Below are positions 1 to 9,894 of a stretch of DNA of 64,000 bases, piece after piece. A program made the translations under genes and the position numbers. Source of the stretch: Pyrenophora tritici-repentis (Eukaryota; Ascomycota; Dothideomycetes; Pleosporales; Pleosporaceae); contig NC_089390.1 of assembly GCF_003171515.1 (NCBI RefSeq), forward strand, positions 8,560,274 through 8,624,273, written 5' to 3'. Numbering within the stretch: the first letter of the stretch is position 1; each line of letters begins with the position of its first letter. The notes below the pieces were generated by a model. The model had not been told where the DNA came from. It was given only the letters and a program-made list of their open reading frames with translations, and did not search any database.

Positions 1-375
1 ATTAAGCAAGACACTAGCATGCCTAACGAGACAAGGGGTCGCATACAGAAGCTCGCAAATGCTGCACAAATCTCGTTCGCCGAGCGAGCCCTCCTAAAGG
101 ACCGCAACCGCTTTCTCTTTAAAATCAACAACGAAGCTAAGGCTCGTAGGTTGACCAGGTCCATCGTGCTAGGAAAGGCGAAAGTAATGAGTTTTGAGGA
201 CCTAGAAGAGGCGAAGGTGAGGCGTGCCGCAAAAGAAGAAGCTGCCGCAAAGAAGGCGCACCGTAGTCGTAAGCGCAAGGGTCCTGCACTAGAAGCGGAC
301 GCAGGTTCATCGGTAGACAAGGGTGAAACAGTGCGAGTGAACGAAGCGCCGCAACGCCGTGGAGGGCTCCGGTAG
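1..375 (+). CDS. C-terminal end of pogo/Tc1-type DDE transposase (partial)
   Basis: The reading frame is open from base 1, so the first ATG at 19 is internal and the gene starts outside the window. The visible 124 codons are the usual tail of fungal pogo-family transposases. They show a helical stretch (KLANAAQISFAERALLKD), then KARRLTRSIVLGKAKVMSFEDLEEAK, then a basic tail with SRKRKGP typical of these C-termini. The catalytic DDE core is not visible, so activity cannot be judged. The protein is not the same subfamily as the complete pogo element at 15.6 kb, which ends in a zinc knuckle. The family assignment rests on recall of the motif and not on a search. Confidence 0.7.
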   Translation: MKQDTSMPNETRGRIQKLANAAQISFAERALLKDRNRFLFKINNEAKARRLTRSIVLGKAKVMSFEDLEEAKVRRAAKEEAAAKKAHRSRKRKGPALEADAGSSVDKGETVRVNEAPQRRGGLR

Positions 376-1367
376 CGCGGATGTACTAGGAAAACTCTAG
401 CTCTTATGGCTCTGCTTCTAGAATGTCATGTTTAGAGCTTTATCTTATTATTATGTGCCTTCCCTTTGCTGCTAATCCACACTCAGCACAGTCGCAATGC
501 CGGTGTCTTCCGCGACGTCTCAGATCGACTGGTATTTGCACTGCGCCTAGTCGATGTCGTCTGTATCCGCATCGCCTTCGAAGGATAGTATGAGCGAAGA
601 TGATACGCTAGGCGTAGGCGATGCTTTTGGTATAGGGCGATCTAACAACCGCCGGCATCGTGCTGCGTGGCTCCTCTGAAGATGGATGCGCAAAGATTCG
701 ACTACAGAACATGTAGCAGTGAAGAGACACTCCCGTTGCGGCGACGACCATGCGAGGTGCGCATCATGTGAGCCCAGGGACAGGAGGCTTTCCGCTTGCC
801 GAGGGCATCACCCAGCACGGACCGCGCTCGAGCGGCAGCTCAGGATGATTCAGCGCAGATGGGCCTTCTGCGACATCCAGAGGTATCCACCGTCAAAACG
901 CTTCAGTATTTCGGGTCGTGCCATGACTACCGAGCCTACATACGTAACACTTATCACACGTTATAATGTAGACCGATCTTCGGTGTTCAGACCTGGCCCT
1001 AACAAGATGATACGGCCGCGCCGCACCAGCGGAGTTGCGGCTGAGATGCGCAGCCATGTTCAGCTTGATGCGCAGCCCCTCCACCTGTCTTTCAGCCTGA
1101 TCGTGGGCATTCCATCCTTCTTGTTCTCACGTCGTTGCGCATCGCTTGTCGCCTCTGCCACAGTCTGAACCCTTAGATACTGGCTCGTCAGTCGCTGTTT
1201 TGAATCCAGTCTCCGGCAACCCTGGTGCATGCGGAGCAGTCTCCAGGACCACCTAACCAACCTCTTTCCTCTGCACCCAAGACGGCTCTTATTTACAAAA
1301 CGGGCAGGACAACGCTGATGTAGGACTACGCTACAGCTTGCTGTACTGCAGCTGTTTAGCAGGAGTT
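376..1367. other. Intergenic, no supported gene
   Basis: This stretch lies between the transposase tail and the NLR start. It has short ORFs on both strands (for example 686-1168 plus and 893-1084 minus) with no recognisable motif and mutual overlap. It probably holds the 3' end of the pogo-type element and the NLR promoter, but I could not identify a terminal inverted repeat. Confidence 0.5.
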
Positions 1368-4300
1368 ATGTCTAGCGCTCTGGCGAAAGCCTCGCCCTTG
1401 AAGCCTGAGATACGCCTCGCTCAGGCTATCTCCGAGTTCGAAGCCCACCTCTCGCATGAGCAAAAGTCGACATTCCGAACACTGAGGTCGCAGTCGCTCT
1501 TAACAACACCTAGCCCACACGATGTTATGCAGCTAACGGCTGAGGTTGATCGTCACACGTCAAAGAAGTTTAGCAGTGCATGTTTCGGGCCTCGGTTTAC
1601 TAACTTCCTTCACGGAGTTCAACAGTTCGCTGCTCTTGGAGATGTTGTGATCGGAGGATCGCAGAACTTGCTAGCGTGTGGCGTGTGGTCGTTGGTGCGC
1701 ATGTCGTTATTAGTTAGTGCCCCTCGTCTTGCATTATTGTCGTAGTTAGTCACTGATACACTGCAGTCGATCGTGAACCTTTCGAACTACATCGATAAGC
1801 TGTCCTCGCTGTTCATGGACGTCGGCCGCTCTGCTCCGCGCTACCAAGCGATTGCCCTACTATACCCTCGATCTACGAAGCTACAATCACACCTCTCTGA
1901 GTACTTTATCGTGGTAGTTAGCTTGTGTCGTTACCTGTTCAATTTCGGTCAGAAATCGACTGTCCAGCAGTTTGCGTCCTCGCTGAGCGATGCGCACTTG
2001 AAGACCTTCCAGGCGGACCTTGACAAGTGGGCAACTTCCATCAAGGGGCAGATAGACGTGAATGAAGCTCAAGAGAGCTCTGGTTTCAGGGCTTTGACCA
2101 GGGAAACGTTCAAGTCTGCCTCATATCAGCAGAGACTTGCAGCCAACATGCGAGTGCTCGACTTTTGCTCCACGTACGATCATGAGATAGCGTGGAAGCA
2201 AATTAGAAAGGCTGGTAACACATCCTTTTACAGGCAACAAGCAGAGTACAAAGAGTGGAGAGATAGCTCGCACCCTAGCACACTATTGTATAGAGGCAAG
2301 TTGGGCTCGGGAAAGTCAGTGTTGCTAGCCAACATTGTGGATGACCTCAGCCTCTCAACCGAGAAAGCCCTACCCTTGGTAGCATACTTCTTTTGCAAAC
2401 ATGACATTCCAGAAAGTCTACAGGCACGGACGATCATCGGCTCACTAGCACGACAACTTCTACGTACTGTTCCAGATCTTAGCGTACCTGCTAAGAATTG
2501 CGAAAATACTCACACTATAGGCGACACCAATACAGCGCTCGAAACGCTCTTTCGGGGCTTTCCCTCCGATGTCAAAGTATACTTCGTGCTTGACGGCCTA
2601 GACGAATGCGACAATGAGGAGAAAGAGACGTTGGTGCAGGCAATCCGGAAGATCCAGGTGAAGCTAAAGGTCCTGGTCTGTGCTTCTTTCCGAGAAGAGC
2701 CAAACAATGGCCTGCAGTCGATTACTAATCAACTCTTGGCCACTCGCGCTGTCTTTATACCAGACGACAACCCAGACATTGACGCTTTTATCGAAGCAGA
2801 CCTTGAGCGTTGTCTTCGCCAAGAATGTCTAACAATCGGAGATCCAGCTCTAATCTTGGACATTCAAGATGCTTTGTCGAAAGGCTCGCAGGGAATGTTT
2901 CTCTGGGTAGCTCTTCAAATCCGGTCTTTGTGTAGTATGAAGACTGATCATGCTATCCGAGAAGCACTAGCAGACCTGCCTAAAGATCTCTCGGAGACGT
3001 TCGCTAGGATCCTACGGAAGTCGGGAAGCTCGGATCCAGCACTCCAAGCAAAGACGCTGCAGTCTGTGCTTGCGGCTTATCGCCCTTTAACGACGGACGA
3101 GTTGCGGGAAGCGCTGAGCGTTACTCCTGGAGATGCAACTTGGGATCCTTCTAGAATCCTAAATGATGCTTATTCAGCACTAGCGTGCTGCGGATGCCTT
3201 CTTGCTGTTGATGAGGAAGAGCTCACCGTCCGAGTTGTACATCACAGCGTCAAGCAGTACGTCCTCGATGGGCTTAATGGCGTAAAGCATATAGGCTTTT
3301 CGTTTGACGAGGCACAAAGGATGTTGGCAGACACTGTTGTCACGTACCTAGGCTATGGCGTCTTCGGGACTGAGCTATCGAGAGTCAAGGTCCATCCGAT
3401 GGTGGCACAATCTGCACCATCCAAGATCGTGCAAGCGACTATTGGTTCGTCAAGCACTGCTCGTTATCTTGCTATAAAGTTGCTTGGATCAAGAGGGCAA
3501 CAAGCGTTTGATGTGAGCAAAGCTCTTGCGGACGCGCGAAGCTCTCTTAGCTCTAAGCCAGAGCACGCATTCAGATTCTACACTTATGCAAAGACCTATT
3601 GGCAGGACCATGTATTTTATGTATCTGGACATAAAGACGCCATTTTCAAGCTTTGTTCAAAGCTGATCTACAGTCGTGCGTCTGAGCTTAACAAGGTGGA
3701 CAAAGACTACTGGACGCGTTTCCAATGGGCTGTCGAGAATAGGAACGGGAATGTTCTTGTGCTCTTATCCCAGGCTGGAAAGATCGACTTGAATGCAAGG
3801 GACAGTAGAGGATGGACGCCGCTGATGCGGGCGGCAGAAGGCGGGCATAGAGACACTGTTGAGGTGCTGCTTAGCGTTGGCAAGGCTGACGTTGAGGCGA
3901 AAGACAGCGACGGGTGGACGCCGCTGATGCGGGCGGCATTAAGAGGACACAGTGATACCGTGGAGACGCTCCTTAGCGTTGGCAAGGCTGACGTTGAGGC
4001 AAAAGACAGCGACGGATGGACGCCGCTGATGCGAGCGGCAGAAGGCGGACACAGAGACACCGTTGAGGTGCTGCTTAGCGTTGGCAAGGCTGACGTTGAG
4101 GCGAAAGATAGCGACGGGTGGACGCCGTTGATGCGAGCGGCAGAAGGCGGGCACAGAGACGCCGTTGAGGTGCTGCTTAGCGTTGGCAAGGCTGACGTTG
4201 AGGCGAAAGATAGTAGTAGATCGACGCCGCTGATGCGGGCAGCATTAAGAGGACACAGTGACACCGTGGAGACGCTGCTTAGCGTTGGCAAGGCTGACGT

Positions 4301-5534
4301 TGAGGCGAAAGACAGGGACGGACAGACGCCGCTGATGCAGGCGGCGGAAGGCGGGCATAGAGACACCGTTGAGGTGCTGCTTAGCGTTGGCAAGGCTGAC
4401 GTTGAGGCGAAAGATAGTAGTAGATCGACGCCGCTGATGCGGGCGGCAGAAGGCGGGCATAGAGACACTGTTGAGGTGCTGCTTAGCGTTGGCAAGGCTG
4501 ACGTTGAGGCAAAAGACAGGGACGGACGGACGCCGCTGATGTGGGCGGCACAAAACGGGCATAGAGACACCGTTGAGGTGCTGCTTAGCGTTGGCAAGGC
4601 TGACGTTGAGGCGAATGACAGCTGGGGATGGACGCCGCTGATGCAGGCGGCGGAAGGCGGGCATAGAGACACCGTTGAGGTGCTGCTTAGCGTTGGCAAG
4701 GCTGACGTTGAGGCGAATGACAGCTGGGGATGGACGCCGCTGATGCAGGCGGCACGTGGCGGACATATAGACACCGTAGAGGTGCTTCTTAGCGTTGGCA
4801 AGGCTGACGTTGAGGCGAAAGACAGCGACGGACAGACGCCGCTGATGCAGGCAGCATATGGCGGACACAGAGACACTGTTGAGGTGCTGCTTAGCGTTGG
4901 CAAGGCTGACGTTGAGGCGAAAGACAGCGACGGACAGACGCCGCTGATGTGGGCAGCACTAGACGGACACAGAGACACCGTGGAGACGCTGCTTAGCGTT
5001 GGCAAGGCTGACGTTGAGGCAAAAGACAGGGACGGACGGACGCCGCTGATGTGGGCGGCACAAAACGGGCATAGAGACACTGTTGAGGTGCTGCTTAGCG
5101 TTGGCAAGGCTGACGTTGAGGCGAATGACAGCTGGGGATGGACGCCGCTGATGCAGGCGGCACATGGCGGACATATAGACACCGTAGAGGTGCTGCTTAG
5201 CGTTGGCAAGGCTGACGTTGAGGCGAAAGACAGCGACGGACAGACGCCGCTGATGTGGGCGGCACAAAACGGGCATAGAGACACCGTTGAGGTGCTGCTT
5301 AGCGTTGGCAAGGCTGACGTTGAGGCGAAAGACAGCGACGGACAGACGCCGCTGATGTGGGCGGCACAAAACGGGCATAGAGACACCGTTGAGGTGCTGC
5401 TTAGCGTTGGCAAGGCTGACGTTGAGGCGAAAGACAGGGACGGACAGACGCCGCTGAAGATAGCGGTACGCTACAAACGCAAAGATACGGCTGAGGTGCT
5501 GCGTTTACATATGAAAAGTATGTCAAGGGCATAA
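1368..5534 (+). CDS. NACHT-ankyrin NLR (STAND) protein, 2 exons
   Basis: Exons are 1368-1712 and 1767-5534, giving 1370 codons before the stop. The 54-nt intron starts gttagt, ends ctgcag and carries a ctgat branch-like site; splicing restores one frame across what look like two ORFs. Residues ~1-230 resemble the N-terminal domain (DUF7708-like) common in fungal NACHT-ankyrin proteins. The NACHT NTPase has Walker A GKLGSGKS (~residues 290-297) and Walker B VYFVLDGLDE (~385-395). Ankyrin repeats run from ~residue 790 to the end: 16 units of exactly 34 residues plus a degenerate 17th. Fungal NLRs of this layout act in non-self recognition and heterokaryon incompatibility; that role is family knowledge and is not shown here. 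The start at 1368 is the first ATG in the open frame. The gene sits beside TEs, as NLRs often do. Confidence 0.88.
1713..1766 (+). other. Intron of the NLR gene
   Basis: The donor is GTTAGT and the acceptor CTGCAG. Without removal the first ORF stops at 1743-1745. With removal the sequence continues as SLLSIVNLSNY into the conserved N-terminal domain. Confidence 0.8.
3801..5432 (+). repeat. 16 tandem 102-bp ankyrin-coding units
   Basis: Sixteen head-to-tail units of exactly 102 bp each begin with a GAC codon and code a 34-residue ankyrin repeat (core TPLM-x-AA-xx-GH-x-D-x-VE-x-LLSVGKADVEA). The 3' half of each unit is nearly invariant at the DNA level, including synonymous positions. Differences cluster in the first ~55 bp. 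Blocks recur: the ALRGHS unit type occurs at units 2 and 5, and the DGRTPLMWAAQNGH/SWGWTPLMQAA pair occurs at units 8-9 and again at 13-14. This suggests unequal crossing over or gene conversion. Confidence 0.95.
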
Positions 5535-7030
5535 CTATACTGTAAGCATTCACGGAGAAGCAGCCATAAACTTCAGAAATTATTTGGACAGCTAGAAAAA
5601 GCCTACTTCGACGCTTACTTTAACAGCTTTCAATATTATAACTACAGCATAACTTATCCTTCTAATCGGACAGCGCGCCAGTGCTCGGCTGTCTGGGTCC
5701 ATGTCGCTAGATGCGGCGGAGGTTAACAAAAGCCTCACTCTCGCCTTGCTCACCCTTGACTTCTAAGAATAGCCAGAAGGCGCAGCGCGCGTGGAGAGAA
5801 GCGTGGAGAAGCATGCGCCACAGCTTAACCTGTTCTGTAACAGCGCAGGTATACAATGCAGGCCGCTTAGTGTATAGTACGCGCTTTCTTAGCGTGCGGA
5901 GAATTCTTGCGTAAACAGGGAGGCCTGCACATCTCCGTGGATAAATCTGGAGTAGATGTTGTCGGTCGCTGCAGGTCTTCGCACTTTGCAAGCCACATTT
6001 TGACACAGTAAGTTACACCCTAGAGCCTCCGAAGTGGCGATTAACCTAGGGTCCGACAAGAGAACAGGGGTGCATCGTTGTCGAAGCTTCCGGCAGTGTT
6101 GAGGATATGTGTGTAAGTATGCGCAAGACCGCTGTAATTTTACTGTCTAATCCTGGCAACAGATTGTATCCTTATTAAGGTATACCACTGTGCTTATTTG
6201 AGTTTTGCAGGGCAGTTGTTTGAAGCGTGGTATTGCTTGAAAATTTTCATGGTTCTGCGCGGTGGGATGTTCTAACCCCAGGGAGGGAGGTTACCGTAGT
6301 CCCCTTTGTTCAAATCCCCCAAACGTGACAACGCGACAATGCCATCAAAGAAGTGTACGCAGCGGGCAGCACTCCACACAAAGGAGTGTAAATTCATGGC
6401 CTCCAGTCAGTGGGTGGTTTTCAACTTCTAGTTACAACATTTTTTCCATATCTATCCCCCGCAATGAATGTTATCGCTAGCCGACGCGCTGAACTCGGCG
6501 TACAAGAGGTTATTTTGACACGAAAACAAGCTCTAGCTAAAGTCTCGTCGCGTCAGAAGAATAGAACACGTAGAATGACCGTGCAAACGAAACGTAACAA
6601 GGTTTGTAAACTATCGCTCCATCGCACAGGCCAATGTTACTACCACTTCTCAGCATCGGATGGCGTCAGAGCCAACATCAGTGGCCGATTTATGCGCTGC
6701 AAAAGAAGTCTACCCGAGAAACAAGTGAGGGATTTCCACAAGAAAAGAGCCATGTTTTCTCGCTTGTCGCATGAATTGCTACCTGGTGATATTGGCGAAA
6801 ATATGCATCAAGATAAGCGAACTGTAGAACCATGGTTCGATTTGTGGTTTCACAGGTATCCCTGGTTGGGAGGACTTAGTTCACCCACGAGGCTGTTAGC
6901 ATTGTGCTACAGTTTTTTTACGTCATAGTAATATCACTATCTTCATATAAATTCAGAAATGTATTGCGGCTTTTCCCCCAGTCTACTCTTGAATTTTCTT
7001 CGACAATTCAACTTTTGCGCACACCACGCC
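5535..7030. other. Intergenic, no supported gene
   Basis: Several short overlapping ORFs exist (5707-6006 minus, 6262-6480 plus, 6410-6928 plus). None has a motif, a good start context or an intron pattern that convinces me. The region between the NLR gene and the TE nest may be decayed repeat sequence. Confidence 0.5.
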
Positions 7031-7876
7031 ATGGGAATATCACCGATACAAACGCGGGACATCGCTGCAGTATGCGAGGCCCTATCCGATACCAAGAGCG
7101 AACCTCGCCAAGCTTCAAATCCTGCCGGCGCTGCCCAGCTGGATTCATCCCACTTGAAACCCGTTTCAGATGCTCAATCAATTGCTAGTGGCGGGATTAC
7201 TGAGGCTACCACCGAGCTCCTTCAGAGGGTCGAGTTGCAGATGGTCCGAGAACAGGCCGAGTATAACAAATACGTGAAAGCAGCAGACAAGGTGCTCGGT
7301 TTGGAGCAATCTTTGAAAGCTGCTCCTCATCTCCAAGGGCCCATATGCACAGTAAAAGGACCACACCACTGCCTTGTCCTATAATCGGACTCCACAAGCA
7401 CCTGCATCAACCTCGAGCACCGTTTCTGGAAAACCCAAACCCCGGAATCCCCAGCTATGAAGGTAGGCATCTATAAGGTCAAGACTTTGAATAAGCGCGT
7501 GCGAACTTTTTGGTTTATCAAGGGTTCCAAGCTGGGCAATGGACCGTCTGGACTCCACACCTCGATGGATGCTGATGGCGTCACTACGGAGCATGGTTTG
7601 CTTGCAACCGAAGCAGAGACAAAAGACGAGCCTAAGGACTCATGGGGCCTGCTGCGCGAATATCTTAGGCAAATTTGCCGAAAAGAGGTAAGAGAACGTG
7701 CAGAGGAGCAGGATCGTGCTAGAAACTGTAGGGATTGGTGCATCGGTATTAATAGTGTTCATGGGGAGCTCTATGACAGATTTTTGCGCTTTGATACTAT
7801 GCCGCCTTTCGACCTAGAGCCTCTTATAAACCTGCATGTTAAAGGCCATAGGTTTTTGAGCAATATGGCTTCTTGA
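7031..7876 (+). pseudogene. Unknown ORF interrupted by one TAA
   Basis: An ATG in good context (cgccATGG) at 7031 opens a frame that would run 281 codons to 7876 but for one in-frame TAA at 7382-7384. Both halves are in the same frame. The first part is polar with a predicted helix (ELLQRVELQMVREQAEYNKY). The second has WGLLREYLRQICRKEVRERA followed by a hydrophilic end. I recognise no family. The stop could be CAA changed to TAA, or it could lie in an unrecognised intron. It is therefore either a decayed gene or a two-exon gene. It lies just left of the foldback/retroelement nest. Confidence 0.3.
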
Positions 7877-7993
7877 ATGCTTGCTCTAGTAGCACACGTT
7901 TCCTTTATTTTGACATCTATACGTTGGTATGCAGCAAACCGTTATAAGATTGTTTAAGGGATCGATTAGACACACTTGTCACTTAATAGATAT

Positions 7994-8015
7994 AAGGTGT
8001 TGGAATAACACCTTA
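7994..8015. repeat. 22-bp palindrome, copy 1
   Basis: A perfect 8-bp stem AAGGTGTT/AACACCTT surrounds a short TGGAAT-like centre. A 19/22 matching palindrome occurs at 33074-33095, close upstream of RIX7. Confidence 0.6.
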
Positions 8016-8090
8016 ACTGCTTTTTTGTACTGCTGCTACAAACACCGCGTCGTGAAAATCTGCTCACATGGTTGGCAAGCGAGCGGCCCA

Positions 8091-8095
8091 CCCAA
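8091..8095. repeat. Target site duplication of chromovirus, left copy (CCCAA)
   Basis: CCCAA directly precedes the 5' LTR (TGTTACG...). The same five bases directly follow the 3' LTR at 15000-15004. Five bp is the normal Ty3/gypsy TSD length. Confidence 0.9.
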
Positions 8096-8547
8096 TGTTA
8101 CGAACCTAAGGAGAGGACACAGTGCAAGATATGAAGGGCAGAAGGATGGAGACCTTGTCGGAATCCCTTCTCAGACAAAGGCGTACAAAGGTGTACAAGG
8201 ACCAATGACGTAAGCCTGCCCCGCATCCCATAAAGCTTGGCGGAACGCCACCATGGGACATGTCACGTGTGTCCCAAGGAATCCCACGATGTACCACGAT
8301 GTCCCACGCATGGGACAGTGTAGGACAACGTAGGACGTATAGGACATAGGACATTCGTTAGTATATAACAATAGGCAATGAGCCCTTACGGTTCATTGTG
8401 TTCAACTTTGAAATCTAAGGATTAGTACTTGATTCTCAACTCCCCGTATATTACATCGATCTACCAATCGTGCTATACACCCTCGTGTCCATCGCATCAC
8501 TCTATCCCCGAGAACCAACCCAAGATCATCTTCGGACGACCTTCACA
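8096..8547 (+). repeat. 5' LTR of chromovirus
   Basis: The sequence starts TGTTACGAACC and ends ACCTTCACA. The identical sequence recurs at 14548-14999 (offset 6452). It contains TATATAA at 8362-8368, and a run of short TGGGACA/TAGGACA-like words at ~8255-8352 that could be regulatory. Confidence 0.95.
8362..8368 (+). promoter_or_regulatory. TATA box of the LTR promoter
   Basis: TATATAA lies about 30 bp upstream of the GTGTTCAA word at 8398-8405, the expected spacing to a transcription start. The same box in the 3' LTR is at 14814-14820. Confidence 0.55.
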
Positions 8548-8549
8548 CT

Positions 8550-8557
8550 TTGAACAC
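8550..8557 (+). promoter_or_regulatory. Candidate self-primed primer-binding site
   Basis: TTGAACAC begins two bases after the LTR end. It is the exact complement of GTGTTCAA (8398-8405), which sits where transcription should start (~30 bp after TATATAA). Tf1/sushi-group elements prime reverse transcription with the 5' end of their own mRNA. No complement to the usual initiator-Met tRNA 3' end is seen here. Eight paired bases are shorter than the 11 in Tf1, so this is a hypothesis. Confidence 0.4.
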
Positions 8558-8564
8558 CCTCAAG

Positions 8565-9791
8565 ATGAGTGACACCCCGATGAACACACCTAACGAAACT
8601 TCGTCAAGCCGCACCAAGGTGGCCAGACCCGATCTATTTCACGGCGATCGACACAAGCTCGAAGACTGGATTCTCCAGTTCGATCTCTTCTTCAGGTTTG
8701 AAGATGAGAAGGTCGACCCTACTGATCGTGGACTGCTCATGGCAAGTTACATGCGAGGAACTGCCGCCACCTGGATCAAGCCTTACCTCAACAAATACAT
8801 GGACGACAACGATGACGACGACGATATTGAACGAATGTTTGAAGACCATCCAACCTTCAAAGACAAGCTTAGACAGCAATTCGGAGTCATCAACGAAGAA
8901 TCTAAGGCAGATCGTGCAATCCAACAGCTCAAACAAACCCAATCAGTCGCCGACTACGCCAGTATCTTCCAGGGACATGCCCTGAAGACCGACTGGGACG
9001 ACAAGGCATTAAGGGTTATGTACCGACAAGGACTTAAGGAAAGAGTCAAAGAAGAGCTTATGCGAAGCGGCGTGGCAATCAACAAACTACAGGATCTCAT
9101 CCGAGAATCAATTCGTATCGACAACGCACTCTACGAATTGCAGCAGGAAATCCGACCGATTAGAGCCAACCAGTCAGTGCAACGCACAAAGGGACGATTC
9201 TTTAAGAAGAAACCAGGATATCGGACGACACCTGGAGGTGTTGTACCCTCCGCCGGTAACAACTGGCACGACCCTGATGCAATGCAACTGGACAACATCA
9301 ACAAAGGCAAGAGTTTCGGCAGGAACGACAAGAAGAAGCCGTATAACAAGAAGGAGATCACTTGTTATAACTGTGACAAGAAAGGTCACATGGCTAGGGA
9401 CTGCCACAGCAAGAACAAGGTGGTTAGACAACTCAACGTTATCCACAAAGCAGTACCCACTGAGCGACACGAGACATGGAATGTCATATCTAAACCAACC
9501 ATCGAAATCAACACGCAGGAAAGCGTTTTGGGATTGGATAACCTCACACTCGTGGAATCAGACTCAGAAGAAGAACAGCCCACTTCGGAGTACGACATGC
9601 TCGAAGATGAGTCCAAGGACTTAGAGGCTACGGAAATCGACCAGACCAAATTCGGCAAGATGGCCACGTTCGAAGAAATCAACAGGCCATCCACACCTTA
9701 TGTACAGGAAGAAGAGTTCTACAAGCTCGCAGGACAAATCAACCAGCTACTACGACACCAGACTCCGCAACAATCAATCGGATCGGCATGA
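8565..9791 (+). CDS. gag: Chromovirus Gag, truncated by MITE insertion
   Basis: The ATG at 8565 is the first in frame, 17 bases past the LTR; the current product is 408 aa. It contains the Ty3/gypsy capsid core (FHGDRHKLEDWILQFDLFF ... RGTAATWIKPYL ... VADYASIFQGHA) and a CCHC knuckle CYNCDKKGHMARDC near residue 270, followed by an acidic region. The last codons (QTPQQSIGSA, stop TGA 9789-9791) are encoded by the MITE that starts at 9759. Before that insertion, codon 398 (His) was followed directly by the LNKANIEY sequence now at 9895. Gag therefore originally ran on in the same frame to 10656, about 651 codons. Gag forms the intracellular virus-like particle. Confidence 0.9.
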   Translation: MSDTPMNTPNETSSSRTKVARPDLFHGDRHKLEDWILQFDLFFRFEDEKVDPTDRGLLMASYMRGTAATWIKPYLNKYMDDNDDDDDIERMFEDHPTFKDKLRQQFGVINEESKADRAIQQLKQTQSVADYASIFQGHALKTDWDDKALRVMYRQGLKERVKEELMRSGVAINKLQDLIRESIRIDNALYELQQEIRPIRANQSVQRTKGRFFKKKPGYRTTPGGVVPSAGNNWHDPDAMQLDNINKGKSFGRNDKKKPYNKKEITCYNCDKKGHMARDCHSKNKVVRQLNVIHKAVPTERHETWNVISKPTIEINTQESVLGLDNLTLVESDSEEEQPTSEYDMLEDESKDLEATEIDQTKFGKMATFEEINRPSTPYVQEEEFYKLAGQINQLLRHQTPQQSIGSA

Positions 9792-9894
9792 TTGATTCCT
9801 ATCTAGGTTAAAGGCTGCCTAATGAAGTAATTCTTTAACCTATATAGGAATCAATCATGTCAATCGATTGATTGTTGCGGAGTCTGCACGACAC
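9751..9894. mobile_element. hAT-type MITE in gag (128 bp, 9759-9886) with 8-bp TSD
   Basis: The TIR CAGACTCCGCAACAATCAA starts at 9759 and its reverse complement ends at 9886; the match extends over 22 bp. An inner imperfect repeat surrounds GATTCCTAT and GGTTAAAG. Flanking octamers are tacgacac (9751-9758) and cacgacac (9887-9894), 7/8 identical, as expected for hAT transposition. The first 19 bp equal the ends of the autonomous hAT at 17494-20688, which is a likely source of transposase. The insertion puts a stop in gag and cuts the Gag C-terminal region and Pol off from normal translation. Confidence 0.92.

Noticed and set aside
3707..5413. 568-codon minus-strand ORF opposite the ankyrin repeats, plus shorter ones at 4245-4868 and 4959-5378
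   Set aside because: It is a shadow of the 102-bp repeat: one stop-free antisense unit repeated 16 times gives a long ORF automatically. It has no independent start, domain or context.
8106..8371. 82- and 66-codon minus-strand ORFs in the LTRs (again at 14558-14823)
   Set aside because: They lie wholly within LTR regulatory sequence and are duplicated only because the LTRs are; no motif.
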